This document shows, in pieces, positions 15,588-24,086 of a stretch of DNA of 64,000 nucleotides. Below the pieces are notes generated by a model, which worked only from the letters and a program-made list of their open reading frames with translations, had not been told where the DNA came from and searched no databases. The first letter of the stretch is position 1; each line of letters opens with the position of its first letter. This DNA is from an uncultured Clostridium sp. Its GTDB lineage: Bacteria; Bacillota; Clostridia; Oscillospirales; Acutalibacteraceae. The stretch spans positions 24,950-88,949 of the forward strand of contig CATZNW010000006.1 in NCBI GenBank assembly GCA_958422185.1. Direction: 5' to 3'. Position numbers and translations under genes: made by a program.

Positions 15588-16565
15588 ATGAACAAAACGG
15601 TTAAAAAGATTTTGGCGCTCGGCCTTTCGGCAGTGCTTGTAGGTTCTGTTTTCGCCGGCTGCTCGGCTCAGAACTCAAAATACACGATCGGCATCCTGCA
15701 GTCACAGCAGCATCCCGCGCTCGATGAAGCCACACGCGGATTTCAGGATGCGGTTATCGAAGCCCTCGGCGAAGAAAATGTTGAAATTACACTTCAGAAC
15801 GCCAGCGGTGATTCAACTACCTGCGCAACGATTGCCAATCAGTTCGTTGCAGACGGTGTAGACCTTATTATGGCCAATGCAACGGCGGCGCTTCAGGCTT
15901 CCATGCAGGCAACCGCCAGTATACCGATCGTTGCCACTTCAGTAACGGATTATGCAACTGCCCTTGAGATTTCAAACTGGACCGGCGTTACGGGAATCAA
16001 TGTAACGGGTACTTCAGATCTTGCCCCGCTTGATCAGCAGGCGGCAATGATCCGTGACCTTTGCCCTGATGCGCAGACGGTTGGCATCCTTTATTGCTCT
16101 GCGGAGCCGAATTCAGTATATCAGGCGAATGTTGTTGAAGAGAACCTCACTTCCATGGGCCTTGCAGTCAATATATACACCTGCGCGGACACAAATGAGA
16201 TCGCAAGTATCACAACACAGGCCTGCCAGGAAGTAGACGTTATCTATATTCCGACGGATAATACAATCGCTTCCGCAACTGCCGCTGTGGACCAGATTGC
16301 CGGTCCTGCCGGTATCCCTGTAATCGCGGGCGAAGAAGGCATCTGCGAAGGCTGCGGCGTTGCAACACTTTCTATCAGCTATTACGATATAGGCGTAAGA
16401 GCGGGCGAAATGGCTGTTGAGATCCTTCAAAACGGCGCGGATCCGTCAGCAATGGAGATCGAAACTGCAACAGACCTTACAAAGAAATACGTTGCAGATC
16501 GTGCTCAGGCGCTTGGAATCACGATCCCGGCAGATTATGAGGCAATAGACATGAGCGCAGAATAA
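15588..16565 (+). CDS. TrpX-type ABC importer substrate-binding lipoprotein
   Basis: A 325-residue extracytoplasmic solute-binding lipoprotein of the ABC_sub_bind family (COG2984). The signal peptide MNKTVKKILALGLSAVLVGS ends in a VFAGC lipobox, so the mature protein is anchored by its cysteine. The body has the family's YTIGILQSQQHPALDEA opening and IPVIAGEEGICEGCGVATLSISYYDIG. Related TrpXYZ systems import tryptophan, and the family is also annotated for tyrosine; specificity here is inferred from the DAHP synthase upstream. The ATG at 15588 has AAAGGAGA 7 nt before it. Confidence 0.88.
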   Translation: MNKTVKKILALGLSAVLVGSVFAGCSAQNSKYTIGILQSQQHPALDEATRGFQDAVIEALGEENVEITLQNASGDSTTCATIANQFVADGVDLIMANATAALQASMQATASIPIVATSVTDYATALEISNWTGVTGINVTGTSDLAPLDQQAAMIRDLCPDAQTVGILYCSAEPNSVYQANVVEENLTSMGLAVNIYTCADTNEIASITTQACQEVDVIYIPTDNTIASATAAVDQIAGPAGIPVIAGEEGICEGCGVATLSISYYDIGVRAGEMAVEILQNGADPSAMEIETATDLTKKYVADRAQALGITIPADYEAIDMSAE

Positions 16566-16610
16566 ACCTTTTGCTATTGACTAAATTATGATATTTTGAT
16601 AACATAATAG

Positions 16611-16635
16611 GCGGCGGGTCTTTACTCGCCGCTTT
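16611..16635 (+). terminator. Hairpin between binding protein and permease genes
   Basis: GCGGCGGG and CTCGCCGC arms with loop TCTTTA, then only three T. It sits between cotranscribed genes and could cause partial termination or protect the 3' end, giving more binding protein than permease. Confidence 0.6.
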
Positions 16636-16662
16636 AACATGTTTTATCGGAGGAAAGAAGTT

Positions 16663-17571
16663 ATGATGTCTTTTTTGTCCGCTCTTCCCGGAGCGGCTGC
16701 TCAGGGAATCCTCTGGGGTCTTATGGCTATCGGCGTTTATATCACCTTCAGAGTACTTGATGTTGCGGATCTTACCGTAGACGGTTCCCTGGGAACAGGC
16801 GGCGCAGTACTTGTTATGTGCGCCACAAGCGGAATGAATATTTACGTTTCCATGATCATTGCGTTTCTGGCAGGATGTATCGCGGGACTTGCAACCGGCA
16901 TTTTTCATACGGTTTTCGGAATACCTGCGATCCTTTCGGGCATTCTTACCCAGCTGGCCCTTTATTCCATAAATCTGCGTATACTTGATAATAAGGCAAA
17001 CCAAACGATAAGCGTTATGAATTATGATCTTGTAGTTTCGCTGCGCAATATTTCGCAGTCTATCATTGTAGGGCTTATCATCGTGTTAATTTTCATTGCC
17101 GTTCTTTACTGGTTTTTCGGTACGGAGCTCGGCCATTCTATCCGTGCAACGGGCAATAATCAGGCTATGGCGCGCGCAAACGGCATAAACACAAATGTAA
17201 ACAAGATCATAGGTCTTGTTCTTTCAAACGGCATTGTTGCGCTTGCCGGCGCGCTTATTTCCCAGTATCAGGGCTTTGCGGATGTAAATATGGGCAGGGG
17301 TGCCATCGTTATCGGTCTTGCCGCCGTCATAATAGGTGAAGTCGTTCTTGGCAAGATATTCAAAAATTTTGCGCTTAAGCTTTTGGCATGCGTGTTCGGC
17401 GGAGTCGTTTACTATGTTGTTATCACTTTCGTACTTCGTCTCGGTCTTAATGCCAATGATCTTAAATTGTTTTCAGCGCTCGTTGTTGCGCTCTTCCTTG
17501 GTGTGCCTTACTGGAAAAATAAGGTTGCCGCCAAGAAAGTAAAGAGAAACGGAGGTGCCGAAAATGCTTGA
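16663..17571 (+). CDS. TrpY-type ABC importer permease
   Basis: A 302-residue polytopic membrane protein with about 8-9 hydrophobic segments, of the ABC permease family that includes branched-chain amino acid and TrpY-like permeases (COG4120). Marks are WGLMAIGVYITFRVLDVADLTVDGS, the GHSIRATGNNQAMARANGI coupling-loop region and GRGAIVIGLAAVIIGEV. CGGAGG lies 9 nt before the ATG at 16663; an ATG at 16666 is also possible. The stop codon lies 8 nt inside the ATPase gene, so translation is coupled. Confidence 0.87.
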   Translation: MMSFLSALPGAAAQGILWGLMAIGVYITFRVLDVADLTVDGSLGTGGAVLVMCATSGMNIYVSMIIAFLAGCIAGLATGIFHTVFGIPAILSGILTQLALYSINLRILDNKANQTISVMNYDLVVSLRNISQSIIVGLIIVLIFIAVLYWFFGTELGHSIRATGNNQAMARANGINTNVNKIIGLVLSNGIVALAGALISQYQGFADVNMGRGAIVIGLAAVIIGEVVLGKIFKNFALKLLACVFGGVVYYVVITFVLRLGLNANDLKLFSALVVALFLGVPYWKNKVAAKKVKRNGGAENA

Positions 17572-18361
17572 GATAAAGGGCGTTTACAAAACCTTCAATC
17601 CCGGCACCGTAAATGAGAAACATGCGCTCAACGGCATAGATCTTGTGCTCAATGAAGGCGATTTTGTTACCGTTATAGGCGGAAACGGAGCAGGAAAATC
17701 AACAATGCTGAATATGATCGCAGGCGTTTATCCGGTTGACTGCGGCTCAATTATTATTGACGGCAAGGACGTTACAAAGCTTCCGGAGCACAAAAGGGCA
17801 AAGTTTCTGGGCAGGGTTTTTCAGGATCCCATGACGGGTACGGCCGCTGATATGCAGATCGTTGAAAATCTTGCGCTTGCTTCCCGCCGCGGTAAATTCA
17901 GAACGCTTGCTCCGGGAGTAACAAAGAAGGAAAAGGAGCATTATAAGGAGCTTTTGGGATCCCTTGATCTGGGTCTGGAAACACGCCTTACTTCAAAAGT
18001 GGGTCTGCTGTCCGGCGGCCAGAGGCAGGCTATTACGCTGCTGATGGCAACGCTTAAAAAGCCCAAGGTGCTTCTGCTTGACGAGCATACAGCCGCGCTT
18101 GACCCCAAAACAGCGCATAAGGTGCTTGATCTCACAACAAAGATCGTATCCGAGCACAACCTTACAACTATTATGATCACTCATAATATGAAAGATGCGA
18201 TCGCGATCGGCAACCGGCTTGTTATGATGAACGAAGGGAAAATTATCTATGATGTTTCAGGGGAAGAAAAAAAGAACCTGACAACTGCTGATCTGCTTGA
18301 AAAATTCAAAGTGACAAGCGGTGAGGAACTTGATAATGACCGTATGATCCTTTCCGAATAA
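17564..18361 (+). CDS. TrpZ-type ABC importer ATPase
   Basis: A 265-residue ABC ATPase. Walker A is GGNGAGKST, the signature is LSGGQRQA, and Walker B is VLLLDEHTAALD. The histidine in place of the usual proline (DEHT instead of DEPT) is characteristic of this COG1101 subfamily and supports membership of the same importer. GGAGG at 17551 precedes the ATG by 8 nt. It powers uptake through the upstream permease. The gene ends before a strong terminator. Confidence 0.9.
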   Translation: MLEIKGVYKTFNPGTVNEKHALNGIDLVLNEGDFVTVIGGNGAGKSTMLNMIAGVYPVDCGSIIIDGKDVTKLPEHKRAKFLGRVFQDPMTGTAADMQIVENLALASRRGKFRTLAPGVTKKEKEHYKELLGSLDLGLETRLTSKVGLLSGGQRQAITLLMATLKKPKVLLLDEHTAALDPKTAHKVLDLTTKIVSEHNLTTIMITHNMKDAIAIGNRLVMMNEGKIIYDVSGEEKKNLTTADLLEKFKVTSGEELDNDRMILSE

Positions 18362-18380
18362 GCAAATATTAAATGAGATC

Positions 18381-18413
18381 GCCCGGCGGGAACGAATTTC
18401 CGCCGGGCTTTTT
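18381..18413. terminator. Terminator between convergent genes
   Basis: GCCCGGCGG and CCGCCGGGC arms with a 10-nt loop, then TTTTT. It separates the ABC importer from the two-component genes. Confidence 0.85.
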
Positions 18414-18438
18414 ATGCCTTGATCACAATATAATCATT

Positions 18439-19131
18439 TTATTTGTTGAATCTGTAACCCTTTCCCCAAACGGTGTGGATAAAATCAATAGATGGATCGA
18501 TCTCTTTTATTTTATCCCTTATTCTGTTTACGTGCACAGTTATGGTAGAGGTCTCTCCGATGGAATCATAGTTCCATATTTCGTTAAAAAGCTCTTCCTT
18601 GCTGTAAACTGTATCCGGGCTTGCAGCAAGAAAATAGAGCAGATCGAATTCCTTGTTTGTAAGTGTAAGTTCCTGCCCGTTAACGAACGCGCGGCGCGAT
18701 TTCCCGTCAAGCTTCAGTCCGCCGGTTTCGATCATTTTAACATGGTTTGCTTCGCTTTTTGCGGTTAACCGTTCATAACGGCTTATATGCGCTATGACTC
18801 TGGCAACCAGTTCTTTTGGGGAAAATGGTTTCACTATGTAATCATCCGCGCCGTATCCGAGGCCGGTTATTTTATCGAGATCTTCCTTCTTCGCGCTTAC
18901 GAGCAGAATGGGGATATCTTTCTTTTCCCTTATTCTTTTGCAGACCTCCATACCGTCCGTTCCGGGAAGCATGATATCAAGCAGAATAAGGTCAAAATCC
19001 CTTCCCAGCGCTTTTTCAAGGCCTGAATTGCCGTCAGCAGCCGTTGCAACCTCAAAGCCGTTGGCTTCAAGATAATCCTTTTCAAGCGCGGAGATATTTG
19101 CGTCATCTTCAATTATCAGTATCTTTTTCAT
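18439..19131 (-). CDS. OmpR-family response regulator
   Basis: A 230-residue regulator. The receiver domain (residues 1-115) has the acidic pocket IEDD and phospho-acceptor D52 in LILLDIMLPG, with the conserved VSAKKE and KPFSPKEL. The C-terminal winged helix ends in HTVWGKGYRFNK. The start at 19131 was chosen because GGAGG is 9 nt upstream; another ATG at 19137 is only 3 nt from it. The gene overlaps the end of the histidine kinase gene by 23 nt, so the pair is coupled. Targets are unknown; BioY is divergent from the kinase. Confidence 0.93.
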   Translation of the reverse strand: MKKILIIEDDANISALEKDYLEANGFEVATAADGNSGLEKALGRDFDLILLDIMLPGTDGMEVCKRIREKKDIPILLVSAKKEDLDKITGLGYGADDYIVKPFSPKELVARVIAHISRYERLTAKSEANHVKMIETGGLKLDGKSRRAFVNGQELTLTNKEFDLLYFLAASPDTVYSKEELFNEIWNYDSIGETSTITVHVNRIRDKIKEIDPSIDFIHTVWGKGYRFNK

Positions 19132-20665
19132 TTTCATTTTCCTCCGGATTTTCTGTTTTTGGCAGGGATATAAATATCGAGAGCCCTTTTTGCGCATTGG
19201 CCTGTGCCCAGATCAATCCTCCGTGCAGTGCAACGATCTGTTTGCACACCGAAAGGCCGAGGCCGCTTCCGTCGCTGACGTTTGAACGGGCTTTGTCCTC
19301 TCTGTAAAGCGTGTCAAATATACGCGAAAGACTCTTCGGATCAACCCCCATTCCGTTATCCGCTATTTCAAATATAACGGAATGTTCATATTCGGAAATG
19401 ATAAGTTCTATTTTGCCGCGCACGTCTTTGCGGCGGTATTTTATGCTGTTTGAAACAATGTTGTCCACAACTCTTGCGAATCTGTCCGTGTCTATCAAAA
19501 GGACAGGGTCTGATTTGGTGTTGTCTGTTATCTCAAAATCAAAATCGCTTTTTTGTAGTTCTCCGCCGATGTCCGCGGCAAACGAAACGAAGTCGGAAAT
19601 GTGAACCTTTTCGCAGTTAAGCGTTATGCTGCCCAGTTCAAGCTTGGAAAGAGTAAGCAGGTCGTTGAGCATTTTTTCCATAGAAACGGCAGAGTCATAT
19701 ATTGTTTCAAGATATCTTTTGCGTTTTTCCGGTGTGTCCGCAACGCCGTCCTTAATTCCTTCAAGATAACCCTTTATGGAGGTCAGAGGAGTGCGCAGAT
19801 CATGCGCTATGCCCGCAATCATTTCCTTTTGCTGCTGGTCTGCCCGGTTTTTGCTTTCTATGGATTCCTTTACCCTTAGGCGCATGTCGTTAAAGCTCTG
19901 GGTAAGCTGTCCGAGTTCGTTTGTGGACTGATAATCAATCTCATAGTCAAGGTTGCCTCTTGCGATCTCGTTGGCGCCTTTCGTTATTTTTTCAATCGGA
20001 CCGATGATTGTTTTTGATGTGAGAAGAGAAAGAATGATTATTGCGGCAATAAAAGTAGCAACGCAAACGCCCATTACCGTGGCAGCGTTATTTGTCAGAC
20101 TTTCAATAATGTGCTGGGAAGCATTGCTTGTATCATTGTCCTGCGTGCTGTAATTGCTGTTTGCCGTTATGATAATGTAGTTCCCGTTTTCGGTAACCGC
20201 TTTATTTACAATAACGATTCCGGATTCCCCGTAATAATATGAATTCGTGTTTTTATCAATCGGTGCAACACGGTTTGCTGCTTTCAGCGTCTCTGAAGGA
20301 TCGCCGGTAGAGTAGTATATATCCCCGTTTTTTTCTATATAGATCACTGAACCGAATTCCTCAAGGCTGCGGGCAGTTTTCTGTATCTGCTCGTATTTTT
20401 CTTCTTCGCTGTCATCGCCGGTAAGGACTGATGCAATGTTGCTTACCGTCTGGCTCCACTGCAGCTGATTTATAACGCTGTAGCTCTCGGTTCCCATGGA
20501 TGAAAGATCATACCTGTCCATCGAAGTGAATACGAATATTCCGGCAGCGAGCGTGAGAATGATGATCGGTATCACTATTGCAAGCACGGATGTGATTATG
20601 ATTCTTGTGTTGATCTTAAAATTCCTTGTTTTTTCGGGAATCGTTTTTTTGCCTTTGAGCGCCAT
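19109..20665 (-). CDS. Sensor histidine kinase
   Basis: A 518-residue membrane kinase. Two transmembrane segments (about residues 23-47 and 194-216) flank an extracytoplasmic sensor region of about 145 residues. A HAMP linker follows (TIIGPIEKITKGANEIARGNLDYEI), then HisKA with the phospho-accepting H288 in IAHDLRTPLTS, and a HATPase_c domain with NSIKYR (N box), IADNGMGV and SGLGLSVCKQIV. GGAGG lies just before the ATG at 20665. The signal is unknown; the sensor region has no motif I recognise. Confidence 0.93.
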   Translation of the reverse strand: MALKGKKTIPEKTRNFKINTRIIITSVLAIVIPIIILTLAAGIFVFTSMDRYDLSSMGTESYSVINQLQWSQTVSNIASVLTGDDSEEEKYEQIQKTARSLEEFGSVIYIEKNGDIYYSTGDPSETLKAANRVAPIDKNTNSYYYGESGIVIVNKAVTENGNYIIITANSNYSTQDNDTSNASQHIIESLTNNAATVMGVCVATFIAAIIILSLLTSKTIIGPIEKITKGANEIARGNLDYEIDYQSTNELGQLTQSFNDMRLRVKESIESKNRADQQQKEMIAGIAHDLRTPLTSIKGYLEGIKDGVADTPEKRKRYLETIYDSAVSMEKMLNDLLTLSKLELGSITLNCEKVHISDFVSFAADIGGELQKSDFDFEITDNTKSDPVLLIDTDRFARVVDNIVSNSIKYRRKDVRGKIELIISEYEHSVIFEIADNGMGVDPKSLSRIFDTLYREDKARSNVSDGSGLGLSVCKQIVALHGGLIWAQANAQKGLSIFISLPKTENPEENENEKDTDN

Positions 20666-20697
20666 TAGTTCCTCCGGAGCAGAACACATTTTTATTT

Positions 20698-20726
20698 ATA
20701 GTAGCATAAATACTGTTTTTATTCAA
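20698..20726 (-). promoter_or_regulatory. Promoter of two-component operon
   Basis: Minus strand TTGAAT (20721-20726), 17-bp spacer, TACTAT (20698-20703). Moderate match. Confidence 0.5.
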
Positions 20727-20734
20727 CTTTTATA

Positions 20735-20759
20735 TGTAAACTTTTCCAAGATTGTAAAC
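20735..20759. repeat. TGTAAAC direct repeat upstream of kinase gene
   Basis: TGTAAAC occurs at 20735-20741 and 20753-20759, an 18-bp period, immediately upstream of the two-component promoter. Direct repeats are typical binding sites of OmpR-type regulators, so autoregulation is possible. Confidence 0.45.
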
Positions 20760-20777
20760 CAATATTTCAGTTTTGGG

Positions 20778-20806
20778 TTGACAATTATTGCCTTTTGCTG
20801 TATAAC
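20778..20806 (+). promoter_or_regulatory. Promoter of bioY
   Basis: TTGACA (20778-20783), 17-bp spacer, TATAAC (20801-20806). No BirA operator was recognised in it. Confidence 0.7.
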
Positions 20807-20860
20807 ATATATGCGGCGGTAAGCGCGAGAAATTTTTATTTGATAAGAAAGGTTTGGATT

Positions 20861-21418
20861 ATGGAAGCGAAAGCAAGAGATAAAAAATTATTTAAAACGA
20901 TTAATCTGGTGTATGTAGGAATATTTGCTGCCGTTATAGCGGTGTGCTCGTGGATACAGATACCTCTCACGGTTCCGATTACGCTTCAGACCTTTGCCGT
21001 GTGTGCCGCGGCGGGTCTGCTGGGTTTAAAAAGAGGCGTCCTGACGGTGTTGGTTTATATCTTGCTTGGACTGATCGGCGTTCCCGTCTTTTCTAATTTC
21101 GGAGCGGGTCCGGGCGTCTTGTTCGGAATCACCGGAGGCTATATAGTCGGATTTATATTTACAGCTCTTATCGTTGGCTTTGCCGTGAAGCTGTTTGGAA
21201 AAAAGATTGCGGTATATATACTTTCCATGATAACCGGAGTTGCGGTCTGTTATGCTTTCGGTACCGCCTGGTTTCTGATCTGGTCGGTAAATAACGGTTC
21301 GCCGGTGTCGCTCGGCGCGGCGCTTATGTCATGCGTGGTGCCGTTTATAATACCGGATCTGGTGAAGATCGGCGTTGCGGCTTTCCTGTGTTCCAAACTT
21401 GCAAAACATATCCGTTAG
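20861..21418 (+). CDS. bioY: Biotin transporter substrate-binding subunit BioY
   Basis: A 185-residue integral membrane protein with six hydrophobic segments, the S component of an ECF-type vitamin importer that binds biotin. IQIPLTVPITLQTFAVCAAAGLLGLKRG and the GIPVF..GAGPGVLFGITGGYIVGF region are BioY hallmarks. The energising EcfAA'T module is not in the window, so it must share one encoded elsewhere or work alone. The ATG at 20861 is placed by the GAAAGG upstream and by the conserved N-terminus. Confidence 0.93.
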   Translation: MEAKARDKKLFKTINLVYVGIFAAVIAVCSWIQIPLTVPITLQTFAVCAAAGLLGLKRGVLTVLVYILLGLIGVPVFSNFGAGPGVLFGITGGYIVGFIFTALIVGFAVKLFGKKIAVYILSMITGVAVCYAFGTAWFLIWSVNNGSPVSLGAALMSCVVPFIIPDLVKIGVAAFLCSKLAKHIR

Positions 21419-21455
21419 CGCCTGAAAAAATTAATTGATAATTTTTTAATTATTC

Positions 21456-21484
21456 TTGTAAATCCTTTTGTTTTTTAGTATAAT
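21456..21484 (+). promoter_or_regulatory. Promoter of SDR gene
   Basis: TTGTAA (21456-21461), 17-bp spacer, TATAAT (21479-21484). Confidence 0.7.
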
Positions 21485-21526
21485 GAGAACTGTAATATTT
21501 TGTAATTAACACGGAGGGTTTTAATT

Positions 21527-22360
21527 ATGTCTAATTGGCTTGACGGAAAAACCTGTATCGTAACCGGTGCGTCCGGCGGTATGGGTGCTGGTATAGCCGC
21601 ATCGCTTATCAAAAAGCACGGCTGCCGCGTGATCGGCGTGGCAAGAAGCGAACCGAAAATGCTCAAGTTTATCGAGGAACTTGGCCCTACATATGCCCAG
21701 CAGTTCTCCTATAAACTGTTTGACGTTTCAAAGAACGAAAACTGGGTCGAATTTGTTAAGGAACTTGAGAAAGAGGATATTCAGGTTGACGTTCTTGTAA
21801 ATAACGCCGGTATCCTGCCTAAGTTTAAAAGATTTGACCGTTATGAAATGGATGAGATTGAAAAGGCGATCAACATCAATTTCTATTCCTGCGTTTATTC
21901 AATAAAAGCGCTTCTTCCAATGCTTATGAAAAGCAGTGATCCGGGAATCATAAATATAGATTCCTCCGCCGCGCTGATGAGCCTTGCCGGAACAAGTATG
22001 TATTCGGCTTCCAAAGCGGCCCTCAAAGGCTTTACCGAATCCCTCAGAGAGGAATTCAGAGGCAAGGTTTATGTTGGCCTTGTATGCCCCGGATTCACAA
22101 AGACGGATATTTTCCGCGATCAGAAAAATGACGGCGGCAAGGGTCAGAAGGTCATTGATATGATCTCAACTGACTGCGATCTTATGGTCAAGCTCATCAT
22201 GTTCGGTATAGAGCACAAACAGGCGCTTCAGATCCACGGTGTAGACGCGCATGCAATGAACATTTTCGGAAAGCTTTTGCCCGTTAACGGTTCGCGCCTT
22301 TTCAGCGCGGTAATGAAAGCTGCCGATATAGATCTGTTCAGCGAAGTGTTTAAAGATTGA
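21527..22360 (+). CDS. Short-chain dehydrogenase/reductase
   Basis: A 277-residue classical SDR. The cofactor motif is TGASGGMGAG, NNAG is present in VNNAGILP, and the catalytic Ser-Tyr-Lys is seen as IDSS and YSASKAALKG. VGLVCPGFTKTDIF follows the active site as expected. It reduces or oxidises an alcohol/carbonyl with NAD(P)H; the substrate is not evident. CGGAGGG lies before the ATG. A hairpin terminator separates it from the sugar symporter gene. Confidence 0.88.
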   Translation: MSNWLDGKTCIVTGASGGMGAGIAASLIKKHGCRVIGVARSEPKMLKFIEELGPTYAQQFSYKLFDVSKNENWVEFVKELEKEDIQVDVLVNNAGILPKFKRFDRYEMDEIEKAININFYSCVYSIKALLPMLMKSSDPGIINIDSSAALMSLAGTSMYSASKAALKGFTESLREEFRGKVYVGLVCPGFTKTDIFRDQKNDGGKGQKVIDMISTDCDLMVKLIMFGIEHKQALQIHGVDAHAMNIFGKLLPVNGSRLFSAVMKAADIDLFSEVFKD

Positions 22361-22373
22361 TTTTATCGCAAAG

Positions 22374-22411
22374 GAGCGAAACGATGCGGTAGTGCATTGT
22401 TTCGCCCTTTT
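22374..22411 (+). terminator. Terminator after SDR gene
   Basis: GCGAAACGATGC and GCATTGTTTCGC arms with a 6-nt loop, followed by CCTTTT. Confidence 0.7.
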
Positions 22412-22437
22412 ATATTTTCAGGCTAAAGGAGAAGCTT

Positions 22438-23904
22438 ATGAGCGTCAATACTGATATTACTACACAAAAGCATATGAAGTTTAAGGAAGTGCTCGCCTAT
22501 TCGCTCGGCCTTTTCGGGTTTCAGGCAATAGTGGGCCTTCTGAATTCCTATCAGGCGGAGTTTGACGCGTCCATTCTTGGCGCAGACATCGCTGTTGTGG
22601 GCGTTCTTATTCTTGTTGCAAAGATCGTCTCTGCTGTGTTCGACCCTGTCGTCGGCAACCTTATAGACCGTTCCAAGAGCAAAAGGGGAAAATTCAAGTC
22701 CATGATCCTCTATTCGCTTCTGCCCCTGCTTATCATGACGGCGGTGGTGTTTGTAAACGTTCCATTTAAGGAAAATACAGTTGCGGTCTATGTCTGGATC
22801 TTTGTTACATATCTTGTATGGAGCCTTGCAATGACTCTTGGCGATGTTCCTTCACAGGGTATAGCGTCGGTGCTTACCCCGAATCCTACGGAACGCACAA
22901 ATGTTGTTTCGATCTCCAATACATTCAAACAGATCGGTTTTTCCGCCTGCGTCGTTGTAGTGCCTGTGGTTTGCCTTATCATTCCCGGCGGTTCAAAGGT
23001 CTTCGTTTCGTCAGGCGAAACGGATACGCCTATGATATCAACGGAGTATTTCTGGACGGCTGTTCTCACAGCGGTGCTGGGGTGCCTGCTTTTTGCGCTT
23101 ATCCCGATGGTAAATAAAGAACGTGTTGAGTATGTTTCCGGCGAAAAAACAACTTTCCGTGATATGGTGAATGCTCTGAAAAACAACAAGCCGTTTATGC
23201 TTGTGATCATTTCTTATTTTCTCGGATTCGGCAGACAGATGGCAATGGGTATTCAGGTACAGGCGGCAAACGTGCTGCTCGGCTCTCAGAATCTGGTTGC
23301 CGTGCTGGGTATCGTTACAGCAGTCGGTTCAATGATCAGTATGGCGGTATGTCCTCTCCTTATCAAAAAAATGGGAGAAAAGAAGGTTTATCTCCTTATG
23401 TCATTCTACGGTTTCGGCGTATCAGTAGTTTCGTTTATTGTAGGCCATTTCTGGTTCCTTAATCCGGATAATATGATGCTTACCGTACTGTTTTATATAA
23501 CCCTGTTCCTGATCGGCCTTCAGTTTGCGGCGGTAACTCTTATGCCTATGATCATGACTGCTGACTGCGTTGATTATTATGAATATGAAACCGGCAAAAG
23601 GATGGAAGGTGCGGCATATTCCGTGCTTACCCTCACTATAAAAGTCTGCCTTGCTCTTGGCACCGCATTGGGGCTCGTGTTCATTCAGTTTTCCGGCTAT
23701 TCCGATACCGTTTCACAGATCACAGCCGGCACGGTTTCAGGCTTCAGCACAAAAACAAAGGATATAGTTTTCTTCGCCTATACGGTCATGCCCGGTATAC
23801 TTGCGCTGCTTTCTACTATCCCCATGTTCAAATACGATATCGAGGGCAAAAAGAAAGCGGATATTTCAAGAGCTCTCGCCGAAAGGCGCGGAAACAAGGC
23901 GTGA
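22438..23904 (+). CDS. GPH-family sugar:cation symporter (MFS)
   Basis: A 488-residue membrane protein with about 12 hydrophobic segments, of the glycoside-pentoside-hexuronide:cation symporter type. The FDPVVGNLIDRSKSKRGKF loop and the MIMTADCVDYYEYETGKRMEGAAYS motif in the second half are family marks. These proteins import sugars or glycosides with Na+ or H+. The arabinofuranosidase gene follows directly, so arabinose-containing oligosaccharides are a reasonable guess for the substrate. A second GPH symporter lies at 36910. Confidence 0.88.
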   Translation: MSVNTDITTQKHMKFKEVLAYSLGLFGFQAIVGLLNSYQAEFDASILGADIAVVGVLILVAKIVSAVFDPVVGNLIDRSKSKRGKFKSMILYSLLPLLIMTAVVFVNVPFKENTVAVYVWIFVTYLVWSLAMTLGDVPSQGIASVLTPNPTERTNVVSISNTFKQIGFSACVVVVPVVCLIIPGGSKVFVSSGETDTPMISTEYFWTAVLTAVLGCLLFALIPMVNKERVEYVSGEKTTFRDMVNALKNNKPFMLVIISYFLGFGRQMAMGIQVQAANVLLGSQNLVAVLGIVTAVGSMISMAVCPLLIKKMGEKKVYLLMSFYGFGVSVVSFIVGHFWFLNPDNMMLTVLFYITLFLIGLQFAAVTLMPMIMTADCVDYYEYETGKRMEGAAYSVLTLTIKVCLALGTALGLVFIQFSGYSDTVSQITAGTVSGFSTKTKDIVFFAYTVMPGILALLSTIPMFKYDIEGKKKADISRALAERRGNKA

Positions 23905-23955
23905 TCCTGTTTCGACTGTTCTGTTTTCAAGTCAGGGGTCGTCTCGGTCTGAGTC

Positions 23956-23986
23956 AAGCCGCCCGGGTCAGTTCCGGGCGGCTTTT
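23956..23986 (+). terminator. Terminator after symporter gene
   Basis: AAGCCGCCCGG and CCGGGCGGCTTTT arms around a 7-nt loop. Confidence 0.85.
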
Positions 23987-24086
23987 GTATGCCAAAATGT
24001 AAAAAAATTATAAATAATTATAAATTTCCTTTATTTTAAATTATATATGGACTAATATATTAAAAAATTAAAAAGGCGGTTTACAT

